Source of the DNA: Immundisolibacter sp.
GTDB taxonomy: Bacteria > Pseudomonadota > Gammaproteobacteria > Immundisolibacterales > Immundisolibacteraceae
Length of the DNA stretch: 64,000 bases
Assembly: GCF_041601295.1 (NCBI RefSeq)
Contig: NZ_JBFIII010000001.1
Span: 1-64,000 of the forward strand
Direction of reading: 5' to 3'
In this document: piece after piece, positions 36,760 to 45,750 of the stretch
How the letters are laid out: every line of letters starts with the position of its first letter
How positions within the stretch are numbered: position 1 is the first letter of the stretch
Translations under genes and position numbers: made by a program
Notes under the pieces: model-generated
Seen by the model: only the letters and a program-made list of their open reading frames with translations
Database searches by the model: none
Told to the model about the DNA's origin: nothing

Positions 36760-36921
36760 GGTCAGGTCGCGGTCGTCAGTCTGGCATCACGTCGTGACTG
36801 GCACAGGTCTCTTGGGGGCACCTGCGCGGATGAGTCATCGGGTTGAAGCACCTTGCCAGTACGTGCATGAGAATGTGAGCGGCACTGCCGCCAGGGCCAT
36901 ATGGCTGACTGGCGAACTCGC

Positions 36922-39621
36922 TCACATGCTGCGCACATTCAACCGCCGCAGCACCGTCTTTTCGGCTTCCACGGCCAGGAACTTGCCCAGCCCCAGAACC
37001 AGGATGGCCAGCCAGGAGGCGGCGTCCAGAGGCGCCGTGTGGAACAGCTCCTGCATCGGGGGCGCATAAGTGAACAGGAGCTGGAACGCGATCAGCAGCA
37101 CGCTCATCCACAGCGCCACGGGGTTGGCGGTGAGGATGTCCCGGGTGAAGGCCGAGGCGGTGAAGCGGCGCACGTTGAACAGGTAGACCAGTTCGCCAAA
37201 GACGAGCATGTTTACCGCAGTCGTGCGGGCCACCTGAAGGCTGCTGCCGCGCCACAGTTCCCATTCGAACACGGCGAAGGTCACGGCGATCATCAGCCCA
37301 CTGACGTAGGCGATGCGTGCGCCCAGCACACGCGTGATCAGAGGCTCGGCCGGTCGACGCGGTGGCCGGCACATCACTGCCGGTTCGGCCGGCTCGAAGG
37401 CCAGCGCCAGCGCCAGGGTTACCGCGGTCACCGTATTGACCCACAGAATCTGGCCAGCGGTGACCGGCAGTGCCAGGCCGGCGAAAACCGCCAGCAGGAT
37501 AACGCCCGCCTCGCCGCCGTTGGTGGGCAGCATGAACAGCAGCGATTTCTTGATGTTGTCGAACACCACGCGGCCTTCGCGCACGGCGCGCGCGATGGTG
37601 GCGAAGTTATCGTCGGTGAGCACCAGGTCGGCGGCTTCGCGAGCGGCGTCAGTACCCTTGCGTCCCATGGCCACACCGATGTCGGCGGCCTTCAGGGCGG
37701 GAGCATCGTTGACGCCATCGCCGGTCATGGCAACCAGCTCGCCCTGCGCCTGCAAAGCGGTCACCAGGCGCAGCTTGTGTTCGGGGCTGGCGCGGGCGAA
37801 CACGTCGGTCTCCATCACGCAGCGCCGCAGTGCGTCATCGTCCAAGGTTGCCACCGTCGCGCCGGTAAGCGCGGCCTCCGCGTTCAGGCCGAGCTGGCGG
37901 CCAATGGCCGCCGCCGTGGCCGCGTGGTCGCCGGTGATCATCTTGACGCGCAGTCCGGCGCGCTGGCAGTCGGCGACCGCCGCGATGGCTTCCTCGCGCG
38001 GCGGATCGATCAGGCCGACCAGACCGAGCAGGGTGAAACGACGGGTGATGTCGGCCATGGCCAGCGCCGTTGTGCCAGCAGGCATGTGGCAATACGCCAG
38101 TGCCAGGACGCGCTGGCCCACGCCAGCGGCGTCGTGCATCCGCGTTTCCCAGGCGCCGCGATCAAGGGATTGGCCGCTCGCATCCTCCAGGCACTGGTCG
38201 AGTACGCGTTCCGGTGCGCCCTTGAGCAGCGCGAAGGCGTGCCCCGCGTGGTCGTGGTGCAGCGTGGCCATGAAGCAGTGTTCGGACTCGAATGGAATCT
38301 CGTCCACACGGGGCGTAGCGGTGATTGCCGCCACAGGATCCAGCCCGGCTTTGCGGGCCAGCGTCATCAGGGCGCCCTCCGTCGGGTCGCCCACCAGTTG
38401 CCAGCCGGTCTGCGGATCGGGCTTGAGTTGGGCGTCGTTGCACAGAAGTGCGCAGTGAGCCAGAGCTTGCAGGGCCACGTCCTGCATGGGGTCGATGACC
38501 ACGCCGCCGCGGTGGAAACCGCCTTCAGGTACATAGCCGGCGCCGCTCACCTCCAGGCTGTGGGTCGGCAGCATGATGCGCACGGCGGTCATCTCGTTGC
38601 GGGTCAGGGTGCCGGTCTTGTCGGAGCAGATCACGGTGACCGAGCCAAGGCTCTCGACCGCCGGCAGACGCCTGATGATGGCGTGATTGCGGGCCAGGGC
38701 GCGGGTGCCGATGGCCAGCACGATGGTCACGACGGCCGGCAGGCCCTCGGGGATGGCGGCCACCGCTAGCCCTACCACCGCCAGGAAGATATCCAGGCCC
38801 GGCATCTGGCGCGCGAAATACCCATACAGGAACGTGGCCAGCCCCAGTCCGAGGATGGCAGCCGTGATGCGGCGCGCGAACTGATCGAGCCGACGGGTAA
38901 GCGGGGTTGCCAGCGCCTGGACTTCGCCAACCAGGGTGCCGATGCGTCCGATCTCGGTGGTCCGGCCAGTGCTGACCACCAGGCCGTGGGCCTGGCCGAA
39001 GCTCACTACCGTGCCGCAGTAGGCCATGCCGAAGCGGTCGCCAATGGGCGCGTCGGCGGCGACCGCTTCAACTCGCTTGTCCACCGGTACCGACTCGCCG
39101 GTGAGAGCCGCCTCGTTGACTCGCAGGTTCTTCACCCGCAGCAGGCGCAGGTCCGCCGGCACGCGGGCGCCGGACTCCAGCAATACGATGTCGCCGGGCA
39201 CCAGTAGGGCGGCGTCGATCCGGTGCCGCTCGCCCTCCCGCAGCACTGTGGCGTGGCTGGCGAGCATGGCGTGTACGGCTTCGAGTGCTCTTTGCGCCCG
39301 GCCTTCCTGGATGAAGCCGATCAGAGCATTGACGAGCACCACCCCAAGAATAACGCCCGCGTCCACGTAGTCTTCGAGCGCGTAGGTGATGGCACCGGCC
39401 CCCAGCAGCACGTAGAGCAGGGGATTGTGGAACTGTAGAACAAAGCGCAGCCAGGGCCCGCGTCGCTTGGCTGCCGGCAGGCTGTTGGGGCCGTAGCGGT
39501 CCAGACGCCGCGCCGCTTCCGGGCCACTCAGGCCGCTGCCGGCATCCACGGACAGGGTGAGCAGTGCCTCTGGCACCGATTGAGCATGCCACGACGGTGC
39601 CGATGGTTGTTCTGGGTCCAT
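36922..39621 (-). CDS. P-type cation-transporting ATPase (type II)
   Basis: Inner-membrane pump, 899 aa. The phosphorylation motif CSDKTGTLTRNEM (Asp near 327) and the hinge MTGDGVNDAPALKAADIG are intact, as is the actuator TGES loop (ALTGESVPVDK). Helix 4 has PEGLP as in SERCA-type Ca2+ pumps. In helix 6, however, the line is WVNTVTAVTLALA where SERCA has an Asp after NxVT, so a key Ca2+ ligand is replaced by Ala, and calcium transport should not be assumed. It heads a stress-type group with the antiporter and UspA genes on the same strand. Confidence 0.93.
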   Translation of the reverse strand: MDPEQPSAPSWHAQSVPEALLTLSVDAGSGLSGPEAARRLDRYGPNSLPAAKRRGPWLRFVLQFHNPLLYVLLGAGAITYALEDYVDAGVILGVVLVNALIGFIQEGRAQRALEAVHAMLASHATVLREGERHRIDAALLVPGDIVLLESGARVPADLRLLRVKNLRVNEAALTGESVPVDKRVEAVAADAPIGDRFGMAYCGTVVSFGQAHGLVVSTGRTTEIGRIGTLVGEVQALATPLTRRLDQFARRITAAILGLGLATFLYGYFARQMPGLDIFLAVVGLAVAAIPEGLPAVVTIVLAIGTRALARNHAIIRRLPAVESLGSVTVICSDKTGTLTRNEMTAVRIMLPTHSLEVSGAGYVPEGGFHRGGVVIDPMQDVALQALAHCALLCNDAQLKPDPQTGWQLVGDPTEGALMTLARKAGLDPVAAITATPRVDEIPFESEHCFMATLHHDHAGHAFALLKGAPERVLDQCLEDASGQSLDRGAWETRMHDAAGVGQRVLALAYCHMPAGTTALAMADITRRFTLLGLVGLIDPPREEAIAAVADCQRAGLRVKMITGDHAATAAAIGRQLGLNAEAALTGATVATLDDDALRRCVMETDVFARASPEHKLRLVTALQAQGELVAMTGDGVNDAPALKAADIGVAMGRKGTDAAREAADLVLTDDNFATIARAVREGRVVFDNIKKSLLFMLPTNGGEAGVILLAVFAGLALPVTAGQILWVNTVTAVTLALALAFEPAEPAVMCRPPRRPAEPLITRVLGARIAYVSGLMIAVTFAVFEWELWRGSSLQVARTTAVNMLVFGELVYLFNVRRFTASAFTRDILTANPVALWMSVLLIAFQLLFTYAPPMQELFHTAPLDAASWLAILVLGLGKFLAVEAEKTVLRRLNVRSM

Positions 39622-39754
39622 GAGTCTTTCGCGTTTCCTGGTAGCTCGGCGGTTGCCCGGATCATCGGCCTGATGGCCACGACATCCCCGGGTGGTGCCC
39701 CTCCGATACTGGTAGCGTGGTGGTCAGTCAACGGGGCCGGTTGCGCCGGTGCGC

Positions 39755-40735
39755 TCAGGTCATGTTGCTTGCCGCCGGGTCCAGCAGGCCGTGGGGCTGT
39801 TCGCCGCGCAGATAGCGCGCGATATTGTCGCAGGCGCGTTTGGCCGACACCCCGCCGCCGCCAGGAGCGCGGGGCGAGTTGTGCGGCGAGCCGAGCACGT
39901 TCGGCAGGTCCAGAAACGGGTAATCCATGCGGAACTCGCCGTGCCGGAACGGCTCTATCCACCAGGCGTCGATACCGGCGCTGGCCTGCGGATTCGCCAC
40001 CAGAAAGTCATACAGCGCCTTTTGGTCGATGATCTCGCCCCGTGCCACGTTAATAAGCATGGCATCGGGCTTGAGCCAACCCAGCTCGCGGGCGCCGATC
40101 AGGTCTTTCGTGCCGGGCGTCAACGGCAGGCAGACCACCACCACATCGGCCGCTCCCAGCACCGTTTCTAGCTGGTCGAGCGTACCCACGAACTCGGCCG
40201 GATAGTCGCTGCGCCCGCTACGGTTGACCGCGTGGATACGCATGCCCAGCAGGCCCAGCAAGTCAGCCGTGGCCTGACCGATGCCGCCGAAACCGATGAT
40301 GGCGGCCACCTTGCCACGCAGCGTGCCGGTGTCGCTCAGCTGATCGAACACGCCCTGCTGCATGCGAGGGTGGTTATAGAGCAGTTTCTTGGACAGGGCG
40401 AGCGCCATCGCGAGGATGTGCTCCGCCATCGGCTCGGAGAATCCGCCGGCATTACACGCGAGTTGAGTCGATTCGGGAAATTTAGATAAATCAATATGAT
40501 CCACGCCAGCGCTCATAAATTGAACGAACTTCCAGGCGGGCTGCACTGGCCAGTCGGCGTCGATTTCCAATTGCGGACGCAGACAGAACAGGACATCGGC
40601 TGCGACCAGGGCCGCCTGCCGCTGGCCGGCTGGCACGTCGCCCAGGAATTGAATCCGCGCAAGCTCACCCAGGGAGGTCTCGACCAGTGGCCGGATCTCG
40701 TCGCCCATCGTTACCATCACAGTCGCTGGCGTCAT
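39755..40735 (-). CDS. D-2-hydroxyacid dehydrogenase, NAD(P)-dependent
   Basis: Oxidoreductase, 326 aa, of the D-2-hydroxyacid dehydrogenase family. The Rossmann motif GFGGIGQATADLLG lies near residue 147, and the catalytic Arg (NVARGEII, about 237), Glu (WWIEPFRHGEF, about 266) and His (GSPHNSP, about 287) are all present. The start at 40735 has AGGAG 8 bp upstream. It sits 12 bp after the SulP gene on the same strand. Substrate choice (glyoxylate, hydroxypyruvate, phosphoglycerate or others) cannot be read from the sequence. Confidence 0.92.
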   Translation of the reverse strand: MTPATVMVTMGDEIRPLVETSLGELARIQFLGDVPAGQRQAALVAADVLFCLRPQLEIDADWPVQPAWKFVQFMSAGVDHIDLSKFPESTQLACNAGGFSEPMAEHILAMALALSKKLLYNHPRMQQGVFDQLSDTGTLRGKVAAIIGFGGIGQATADLLGLLGMRIHAVNRSGRSDYPAEFVGTLDQLETVLGAADVVVVCLPLTPGTKDLIGARELGWLKPDAMLINVARGEIIDQKALYDFLVANPQASAGIDAWWIEPFRHGEFRMDYPFLDLPNVLGSPHNSPRAPGGGGVSAKRACDNIARYLRGEQPHGLLDPAASNMT

Positions 40736-40747
40736 GTCAGAAAACTC

Positions 40748-42523
40748 CTAGATTGAGACCGGTTCTGGCGCCGACTCCGCCAGCGCGGAGACGGCCTTCT
40801 GGGTACTCAGGAATACCTGCCCAGGCGCCAGCAACTTTAACAAGCGGCCACGTTGCAGCCGGTCGAGCACGGTGCCCTTGAACTCCGCAAGATGCGTTTG
40901 TACACCCGCTTCGACCAACGCCGGGACCAGGTTTTCGAGCATGGCCAGACCGCTGCTGTCGATGTGGTTGATGCTGCTGCCTACCAATACCAGGTCGGTC
41001 ACCTCAGGGCGCGCTGCCAGCGCCTCGAGGATGTACTGCTCCACCCGGCTGACGTTGGCGAAATACAGGCTCTCGTCTATCCGCAGCAGCAGCAGGTGCG
41101 GCCAGCTTTCGACTGCGTAACGGTTGACGTTTCGGAAGTGTTCGCTCCCCGGCAGGCGACCGAGCACCGCCATGTGCGGCCGACCGCTGCGCCAGACGTA
41201 GGTAGCCAAGGCCAGCAGCGCGCCGAGCAGCAGGCCACGTTCCACGCCCATGAGCAAGACCGCCACGAAGGTGGTAGCGAAGGTCAGGCCGTCGCTGCGG
41301 CTGTAGGCAAGCGTGCGCCGGAAACCCGCCAGGTCGATCAGCGGCGCTACCGCGGACACGATCAGCGCGGCGAGTGCCGCCTTGGGCAGGTCGTGGAACA
41401 GCCCGGTCAACCACAGCGCGGTCGAGGCAACCAGCAGGGCGCTGACCACGCCGGCCAGGGGTGTGCGGGCTCCGGTAGAAAAATTCAGCGCCGAGCGGCT
41501 AAAGCTGGCGGCGACCGGTAGTGCCCCTCCAAACGCCGCCGCTGCATTCGCCGCGCTCAGCGCGAGTAACTCCTGGTCAGTGTCGATGTGCTCGCGGCGG
41601 CGGCTGGCCATGCCCTGGGCAATGGACACGCTGCTGACATAGGTGATCAGCGCAATCAGCATGCCCGGTGCCAGCAGGTCGATCCAGTTTGCTTTACTTA
41701 CGAAGCCGAGCGAGGGCATTGGCAGGCCGGTCGGGATTTCGCCAACAGCCGCGACGCCATAGGTGGAAAGCCCGCCCGCCGAGAACGCGAGTGTGGCCGC
41801 TGCCAGCACCACCAGTGGCGTTAACCGGCCGAGCAGTGTCGCCTGTAAGGTCGACAGGCGCAGGTGCCCGAGCAGGGTGCCAAGAGGTCGCTTACCCAGG
41901 AAAAGCAGGCTGAGACAGGTCAGTCCGACCGCCACGGTTGTCCAGTTGACGCTTGCCGGGGCGTGCCAAACGGCCAGTAGCACTTCGTGTAGCACAGGCC
42001 CGCTATGGTTCGCGATGCCCAGTAGTGTCGGTAGCTGGGTCAGCACAATCATCAGAGCGGCGCCGCTGGTAAAGCCATCCAGAACCGGCCGACTGAGGAA
42101 AGTCATGAATGCACCGCCCCGCAGTACGCCAAGAGCCAGCAGGGTTAGCGCCGAGATGGCGGCCAGTGCCTGCGCATTCGCTATCCGCAGGTCCGGGTCA
42201 CCGTGGCCCGCCATGGCGAGTGCGCTGGTCACCATGAGGGCGTTCACCGCCACGGGACCCACTCCAACATAGGCGCTGGTGCCGAACAGCGCGTATGCCA
42301 GCGCCGGGAGCACGCTCGCGTAAAGGCCCACTTCCGGCGGCAGGCCGGCAACCACGGCGTAGGCCATGGCCTGGGGCACGAGTAGCACGGCGGTGATTGC
42401 ACCGGCCAGCAGGTCCGCCGCGCCATCGGCGCGGCGGTAGGTACGCAGCCAGCGCAGTAGCGGAAAAAACGTCGTCAGGGAAGGCATCATGGGTACCGGC
42501 ATCGCCACCGGACCGGTGGCCAT
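40748..42523 (-). CDS. SulP-family anion transporter with STAS domain
   Basis: Inner-membrane anion transporter, 591 aa. About 14 hydrophobic segments start near residue 28 with the SulP signature AGAITAVLLVPQAMAYAVVAGLPP, followed by GLYASVLPALAYALFGTS. The C-terminal cytoplasmic STAS domain (about 465-580) has LVLVGSSINHIDSSGLAMLENL. Family members carry sulfate, bicarbonate or other anions. The start is uncertain: ATG 42523 is given, with ATG 42502 and 42490 as shorter options; the frame is open to 43090, but only across the AlkB-type gene. Confidence 0.91.
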   Translation of the reverse strand: MATGPVAMPVPMMPSLTTFFPLLRWLRTYRRADGAADLLAGAITAVLLVPQAMAYAVVAGLPPEVGLYASVLPALAYALFGTSAYVGVGPVAVNALMVTSALAMAGHGDPDLRIANAQALAAISALTLLALGVLRGGAFMTFLSRPVLDGFTSGAALMIVLTQLPTLLGIANHSGPVLHEVLLAVWHAPASVNWTTVAVGLTCLSLLFLGKRPLGTLLGHLRLSTLQATLLGRLTPLVVLAAATLAFSAGGLSTYGVAAVGEIPTGLPMPSLGFVSKANWIDLLAPGMLIALITYVSSVSIAQGMASRRREHIDTDQELLALSAANAAAAFGGALPVAASFSRSALNFSTGARTPLAGVVSALLVASTALWLTGLFHDLPKAALAALIVSAVAPLIDLAGFRRTLAYSRSDGLTFATTFVAVLLMGVERGLLLGALLALATYVWRSGRPHMAVLGRLPGSEHFRNVNRYAVESWPHLLLLRIDESLYFANVSRVEQYILEALAARPEVTDLVLVGSSINHIDSSGLAMLENLVPALVEAGVQTHLAEFKGTVLDRLQRGRLLKLLAPGQVFLSTQKAVSALAESAPEPVSI

Positions 42524-42556
42524 CGTGTCATTATCGACCCTGGCCCCTGTTAAGGT

Positions 42557-42583
42557 CCTATCCGGCGCCGGCCGCAGGATAGG
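42557..42583. promoter_or_regulatory. inverted repeat between the AlkB-type gene and the SulP gene
   Basis: CCTATCC at 42557-42563 pairs with GGATAGG at 42577-42583 around a 13-nt GC-rich loop that can pair internally (GGCGCC). It lies in the 86-bp gap between the two minus-strand genes, 34 bp before the SulP start. There is no T-run after it in the direction of transcription, so it is more likely an operator or an mRNA structure than a terminator. Confidence 0.3.
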
Positions 42584-42609
42584 GTTCCGGGCGGTGCACC
42601 GCAGTGCGG

Positions 42610-43755
42610 TCAGAACACCGCGTCGGCCCGGTAGCGTGCCGGCAGGTTCTCTGGACGGGCATGGGGCACGGCGGCGCCAGTGTCCCAGAACGCTTCCACG
42701 CGCGGGTGCATCATCCTGCGCCACAGGGGCGGAATCATGGCTACCCAGATCATGGTCAGGTAGCCGTAGGGCAGGCGCGGCGCCTCGTGCATCACGCGCA
42801 GGATCTGGTATGGCCGCCCGACGTTGGCATGGTGGTCGGAATGGCGGTCGATCTGGCAGAAGAACAGGCTGCTGACCAGGAAACTGTCGTCCCAGGCGTG
42901 CGTCGCGCGGATGGTTTCCCAGCTGCCGTCGGGCAAGCGCCGCCGCCCCAGGCCGTAGTGCTCCAGGTAATCGGCCACGGCCAGCAGGCCGCGGGCGAAC
43001 ACGAACTGGGCCAGGAACATTGGCACCGCCAGCCAACCGAACAGCGCCACCATTGCCGCCAGCCAGATCAGTGGCAGCACCGTCATCCACAGCATGCCGT
43101 TGTGCAGGGACCAGGGCGATTTGCCCAGACGGTTCAGGCGGGTGGCTTCGATCTCCCAGCCCATCAGGGTCTTGAACACGATGCTGCGCAGGACGAAGGC
43201 GCCGATCTTGTCGCCGTATTTGGCCGAGCCGGGATCTTCCGGGGTGGCCACCCGATTGTGGTGGCCGTAGTTATGGTAGATCGCGAAGTCGCACATGTTG
43301 ATCGGCGTGAACAGCAGGATGCCCATCCAGCGGTCGAAGCGCTGGCCATGGTGGGCCAGCTCGTGCGCCGCGGTGGCGCCAAAGCCGACCGCGATGGCCG
43401 ACGACAGGAGCACGCCGGCCTGCTCGGCCGTGCTCAGATCACCTTGCGTGAACAGCCAATAGCAGAACACCGCCACGCCCCATTGCACCGGCATAAGCAG
43501 CCACAGCATGGCCCGGTAGTAGAGACTGGTTTCGAGCGCGGCCTCGTCCTGTTCGCGGTGGTTGATGTTGTCGGGCCCGACGAACGGGTCGATCAGTGAC
43601 ACCGCCACGAATACCATCAGCGTCAGCCAGTGCCAGATACCACCGCCCAGCGCCCAACCGATCACCGGCAGTGTCAGCAGGCCGATCAGCGGCCAGATAG
43701 TGACGCGTGCCACCACGCTGAGCGGCATCCTGCCGACCTTCAAGATACCTTCCAT
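42610..43755 (-). CDS. AlkB-type membrane non-haem diiron hydroxylase (alkane 1-monooxygenase family)
   Basis: Integral-membrane diiron oxygenase, 381 aa. All three histidine boxes are present: HELAHH at about 131-136, HNYGHHN at about 160, and RHSDHH at about 302, as is the DYLEHYGL (HYG) motif typical of alkane hydroxylases. Six hydrophobic segments surround them. AlkB and XylM families share these boxes; length and the HYG motif favour AlkB. It needs rubredoxin and its reductase, neither of which is nearby. The start at 43755 has GGGAGAG upstream. It follows the flavin monooxygenase-like gene by 117 bp on the same strand. Confidence 0.93.
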   Translation of the reverse strand: MEGILKVGRMPLSVVARVTIWPLIGLLTLPVIGWALGGGIWHWLTLMVFVAVSLIDPFVGPDNINHREQDEAALETSLYYRAMLWLLMPVQWGVAVFCYWLFTQGDLSTAEQAGVLLSSAIAVGFGATAAHELAHHGQRFDRWMGILLFTPINMCDFAIYHNYGHHNRVATPEDPGSAKYGDKIGAFVLRSIVFKTLMGWEIEATRLNRLGKSPWSLHNGMLWMTVLPLIWLAAMVALFGWLAVPMFLAQFVFARGLLAVADYLEHYGLGRRRLPDGSWETIRATHAWDDSFLVSSLFFCQIDRHSDHHANVGRPYQILRVMHEAPRLPYGYLTMIWVAMIPPLWRRMMHPRVEAFWDTGAAVPHARPENLPARYRADAVF

Positions 43756-43872
43756 GTGTTCTCTCCCTGGTGGATATACGCACTTGCGCCGGTCTGGCCA
43801 GGCATCGCCGCGTTATAACACCGGCTTTGGTTTCCTGTACAAACGTTCGAGAGTGCGGTCGCGGGTCAATTC

Positions 43873-45054
43873 TCAATACAGCACCGCGTCGGGAGTCAGT
43901 CCGAGCAGGCTGCGTCCGTAGTTGCGGACGGCTGATTCGTAGTTCAGGGCGACGTGCTGGCCCATGGCGTGTACGTCGCGCCAGTAGCGCTGCAAAGGCT
44001 CGTTCTCGAAGATGGCGCTGGCCCCGGCCAGTTCGGTCAGCCTGAAATTGGCCTCGCGGGCGCGGCGGGCGATCATCGCTCGCCATGCGTACAGGCGCGT
44101 GCGGTCGGTGGTGTCAAACGCCTCCCCACTGGCGCCGCGCTCGGTGACCTCATCCGCGTAGCGGTACATAAGGCCTTCGGCCATGTCGAGTTCCACCGCC
44201 ATTTCCGCCAGCGTGGATTGCGACAGCACCAGTTCTGCCTGACGCTGAGCCGAGAATAGTGGTACCCGGGCCGCGGCGCGTTCCTGAAACCGTCGCAGCA
44301 GGGCCTGTGCGCCGCCCAGGCTCGGCGGCACCAGCGCCAGGCCCAGACCGCCGACCAACGATACCCGGTACAGCGGGCCCGGATTGACGGCGTGGCCCGG
44401 GATGTCGCCGGTGGCCATGGCGTGACCCATGCGAAACACCCGGTGGGTCGGCACGAATACATCATCCACCTGCACGCTGGCCGAGGCCGAGCCGCGTAAA
44501 CCAACGGTATGCCAGTCGTCCACCACTTTGAAATCGGATTTGGGGACAAACAGCATCAGGTACTCGGGCTCCGCACCTGGCGCGCTCGGCGCGATGGCGC
44601 CCACCGCGGCCCAGTCCGCCCACGGCAGGCCCGACAGGAAGCCCCATTTTCCGGACAGGCGCATGCCCCCGGACTCCGGCGCCGCCTTGCCATTGGGCGC
44701 GAATGAGTCGACGAAGCAGGTTTCCGGATCGTCAGCCCACAGTTCGTCCTGAAGTTCCGGGCTCACAAACGCCCCCCACCAGTGGTGAATGCCCAGGATG
44801 CACAGCACCCAGGCGGCGGACACGTCGTGATGAGCGATGGCCTGGCCAACGCGGACCAATTCTCTGAAGCCGAGCTCGTAGCCGCCAAACCGGGCTGGTT
44901 GCAGGATCTTGATCAGTCCGGATTCGAGCAGCGCCTGCGCTGCCGGGGCGGCCAGGCGGCGCTCGCGCTCCGTGGTTGGCGCGTGTTCAGCGGCCAGTTC
45001 CCCCACGGCATGGGCTTTGGCCAGCAGGTCGTCAAGAGTCGGGATGGTGGTCAT
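43873..45054 (-). CDS. acyl-CoA dehydrogenase-fold flavin monooxygenase (HsaA/DszC-like)
   Basis: Protein of 393 aa with the acyl-CoA dehydrogenase fold. The N-terminal helices (ARFGGYELGFRELVRVGQAIA), the central beta domain (GMRLSGKWGFLSGLPWADW and VDDVFVPTHRVF) and the C-terminal helical bundle with LTELAGASAIFENEPLQRYW match group D flavin monooxygenases such as HsaA, HpaB-like and DszC proteins rather than true acyl-CoA dehydrogenases. These use FMNH2/FADH2 from a separate reductase to hydroxylate or oxygenate a substrate; no reductase gene is adjacent. The substrate is unknown. The start is ATG 45054. Confidence 0.85.
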   Translation of the reverse strand: MTTIPTLDDLLAKAHAVGELAAEHAPTTERERRLAAPAAQALLESGLIKILQPARFGGYELGFRELVRVGQAIAHHDVSAAWVLCILGIHHWWGAFVSPELQDELWADDPETCFVDSFAPNGKAAPESGGMRLSGKWGFLSGLPWADWAAVGAIAPSAPGAEPEYLMLFVPKSDFKVVDDWHTVGLRGSASASVQVDDVFVPTHRVFRMGHAMATGDIPGHAVNPGPLYRVSLVGGLGLALVPPSLGGAQALLRRFQERAAARVPLFSAQRQAELVLSQSTLAEMAVELDMAEGLMYRYADEVTERGASGEAFDTTDRTRLYAWRAMIARRAREANFRLTELAGASAIFENEPLQRYWRDVHAMGQHVALNYESAVRNYGRSLLGLTPDAVLY

Positions 45055-45114
45055 CGGGTTTCCCTATCCTTATATACAGAGTGAAAAATGCTTAAAGCCA
45101 GTGGGTCGGACCCT

Positions 45115-45690
45115 TCAAGGGGTGTTGCGTTGAGTCAGCACACCCATCAATTGCGGGTCGGCGAAGGCACGACTGAGTGCGTTCGACAGTGTTTGATTGA
45201 CCAGGCGCTGACTGAGGGCCGGAGCCGGATGAAAGGCCACTTCCTGTTCCTGATGCGCGCGGTAAGTGGTCGCGAAGGTATTACCGCCGCCGGCCGCGGT
45301 GGCGCGGATGTCGGCATCTACAAACACGGTTTTTTTGATCACCGCGCTCGACAGATCGTAATTGATCTGCAGCAGCTCCAGAGTCAGCGTGTTGCTCAGC
45401 GGCCCGGCGGATGGCTCGACGGCAAGGCCCAAGCGCTCCAGCGCACGGGTTGCCTCCTGGTAAACCACGTCGACCACGTTCGTGGCCGGGTCGACACCGG
45501 TCACGCCACCGCTGCGCTGGGCTTCGGTAAGCTGCCGGCGATCGATCACTGTCACCGAGACAGGCGTGTTCTGGCCAACGTTGCGGCCGTTTACGTCGAT
45601 CGTGGGCTTGATATCCAGCCGCTGCGGCGCCGTACTACAGGCTGCAAGCAGGGCAAGGACGTGGAGCAGGGTCAGTCGAAGCGCGCGCAT
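45115..45690 (-). CDS. YajG-family outer-membrane lipoprotein
   Basis: Lipoprotein, 191 aa, with a signal peptide ending in the lipobox LLAAC (Cys18). The mature part has the YajG pattern: strands with VSVTVIDRRQL, then the long NTLTLELLQINYDLSSAVIKKTVFVDADIRA region quoted here only by its ends (NTLTLEL and VFVDADI), and a conserved C-terminal helix with LVNQTLSNALSRAFADPQL. YajG proteins are periplasm-facing lipoproteins of unclear function in Gammaproteobacteria. It is a short single gene between the flavoprotein and the SDR gene, 60 bp from each. Confidence 0.85.
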   Translation of the reverse strand: MRALRLTLLHVLALLAACSTAPQRLDIKPTIDVNGRNVGQNTPVSVTVIDRRQLTEAQRSGGVTGVDPATNVVDVVYQEATRALERLGLAVEPSAGPLSNTLTLELLQINYDLSSAVIKKTVFVDADIRATAAGGGNTFATTYRAHQEQEVAFHPAPALSQRLVNQTLSNALSRAFADPQLMGVLTQRNTP

Positions 45691-45750
45691 TTGGGTAGGG
45701 TGCTGGGCAGCGGGGGGATGACCTATTGTGCCCTTCGGCGCGATGCGGAA

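Noticed and set aside
36901..38769. A 622-codon plus-strand frame antisense to the P-type ATPase
   Set aside because: It has no recognisable motif and biased composition, while the opposite strand encodes an intact ATPase.
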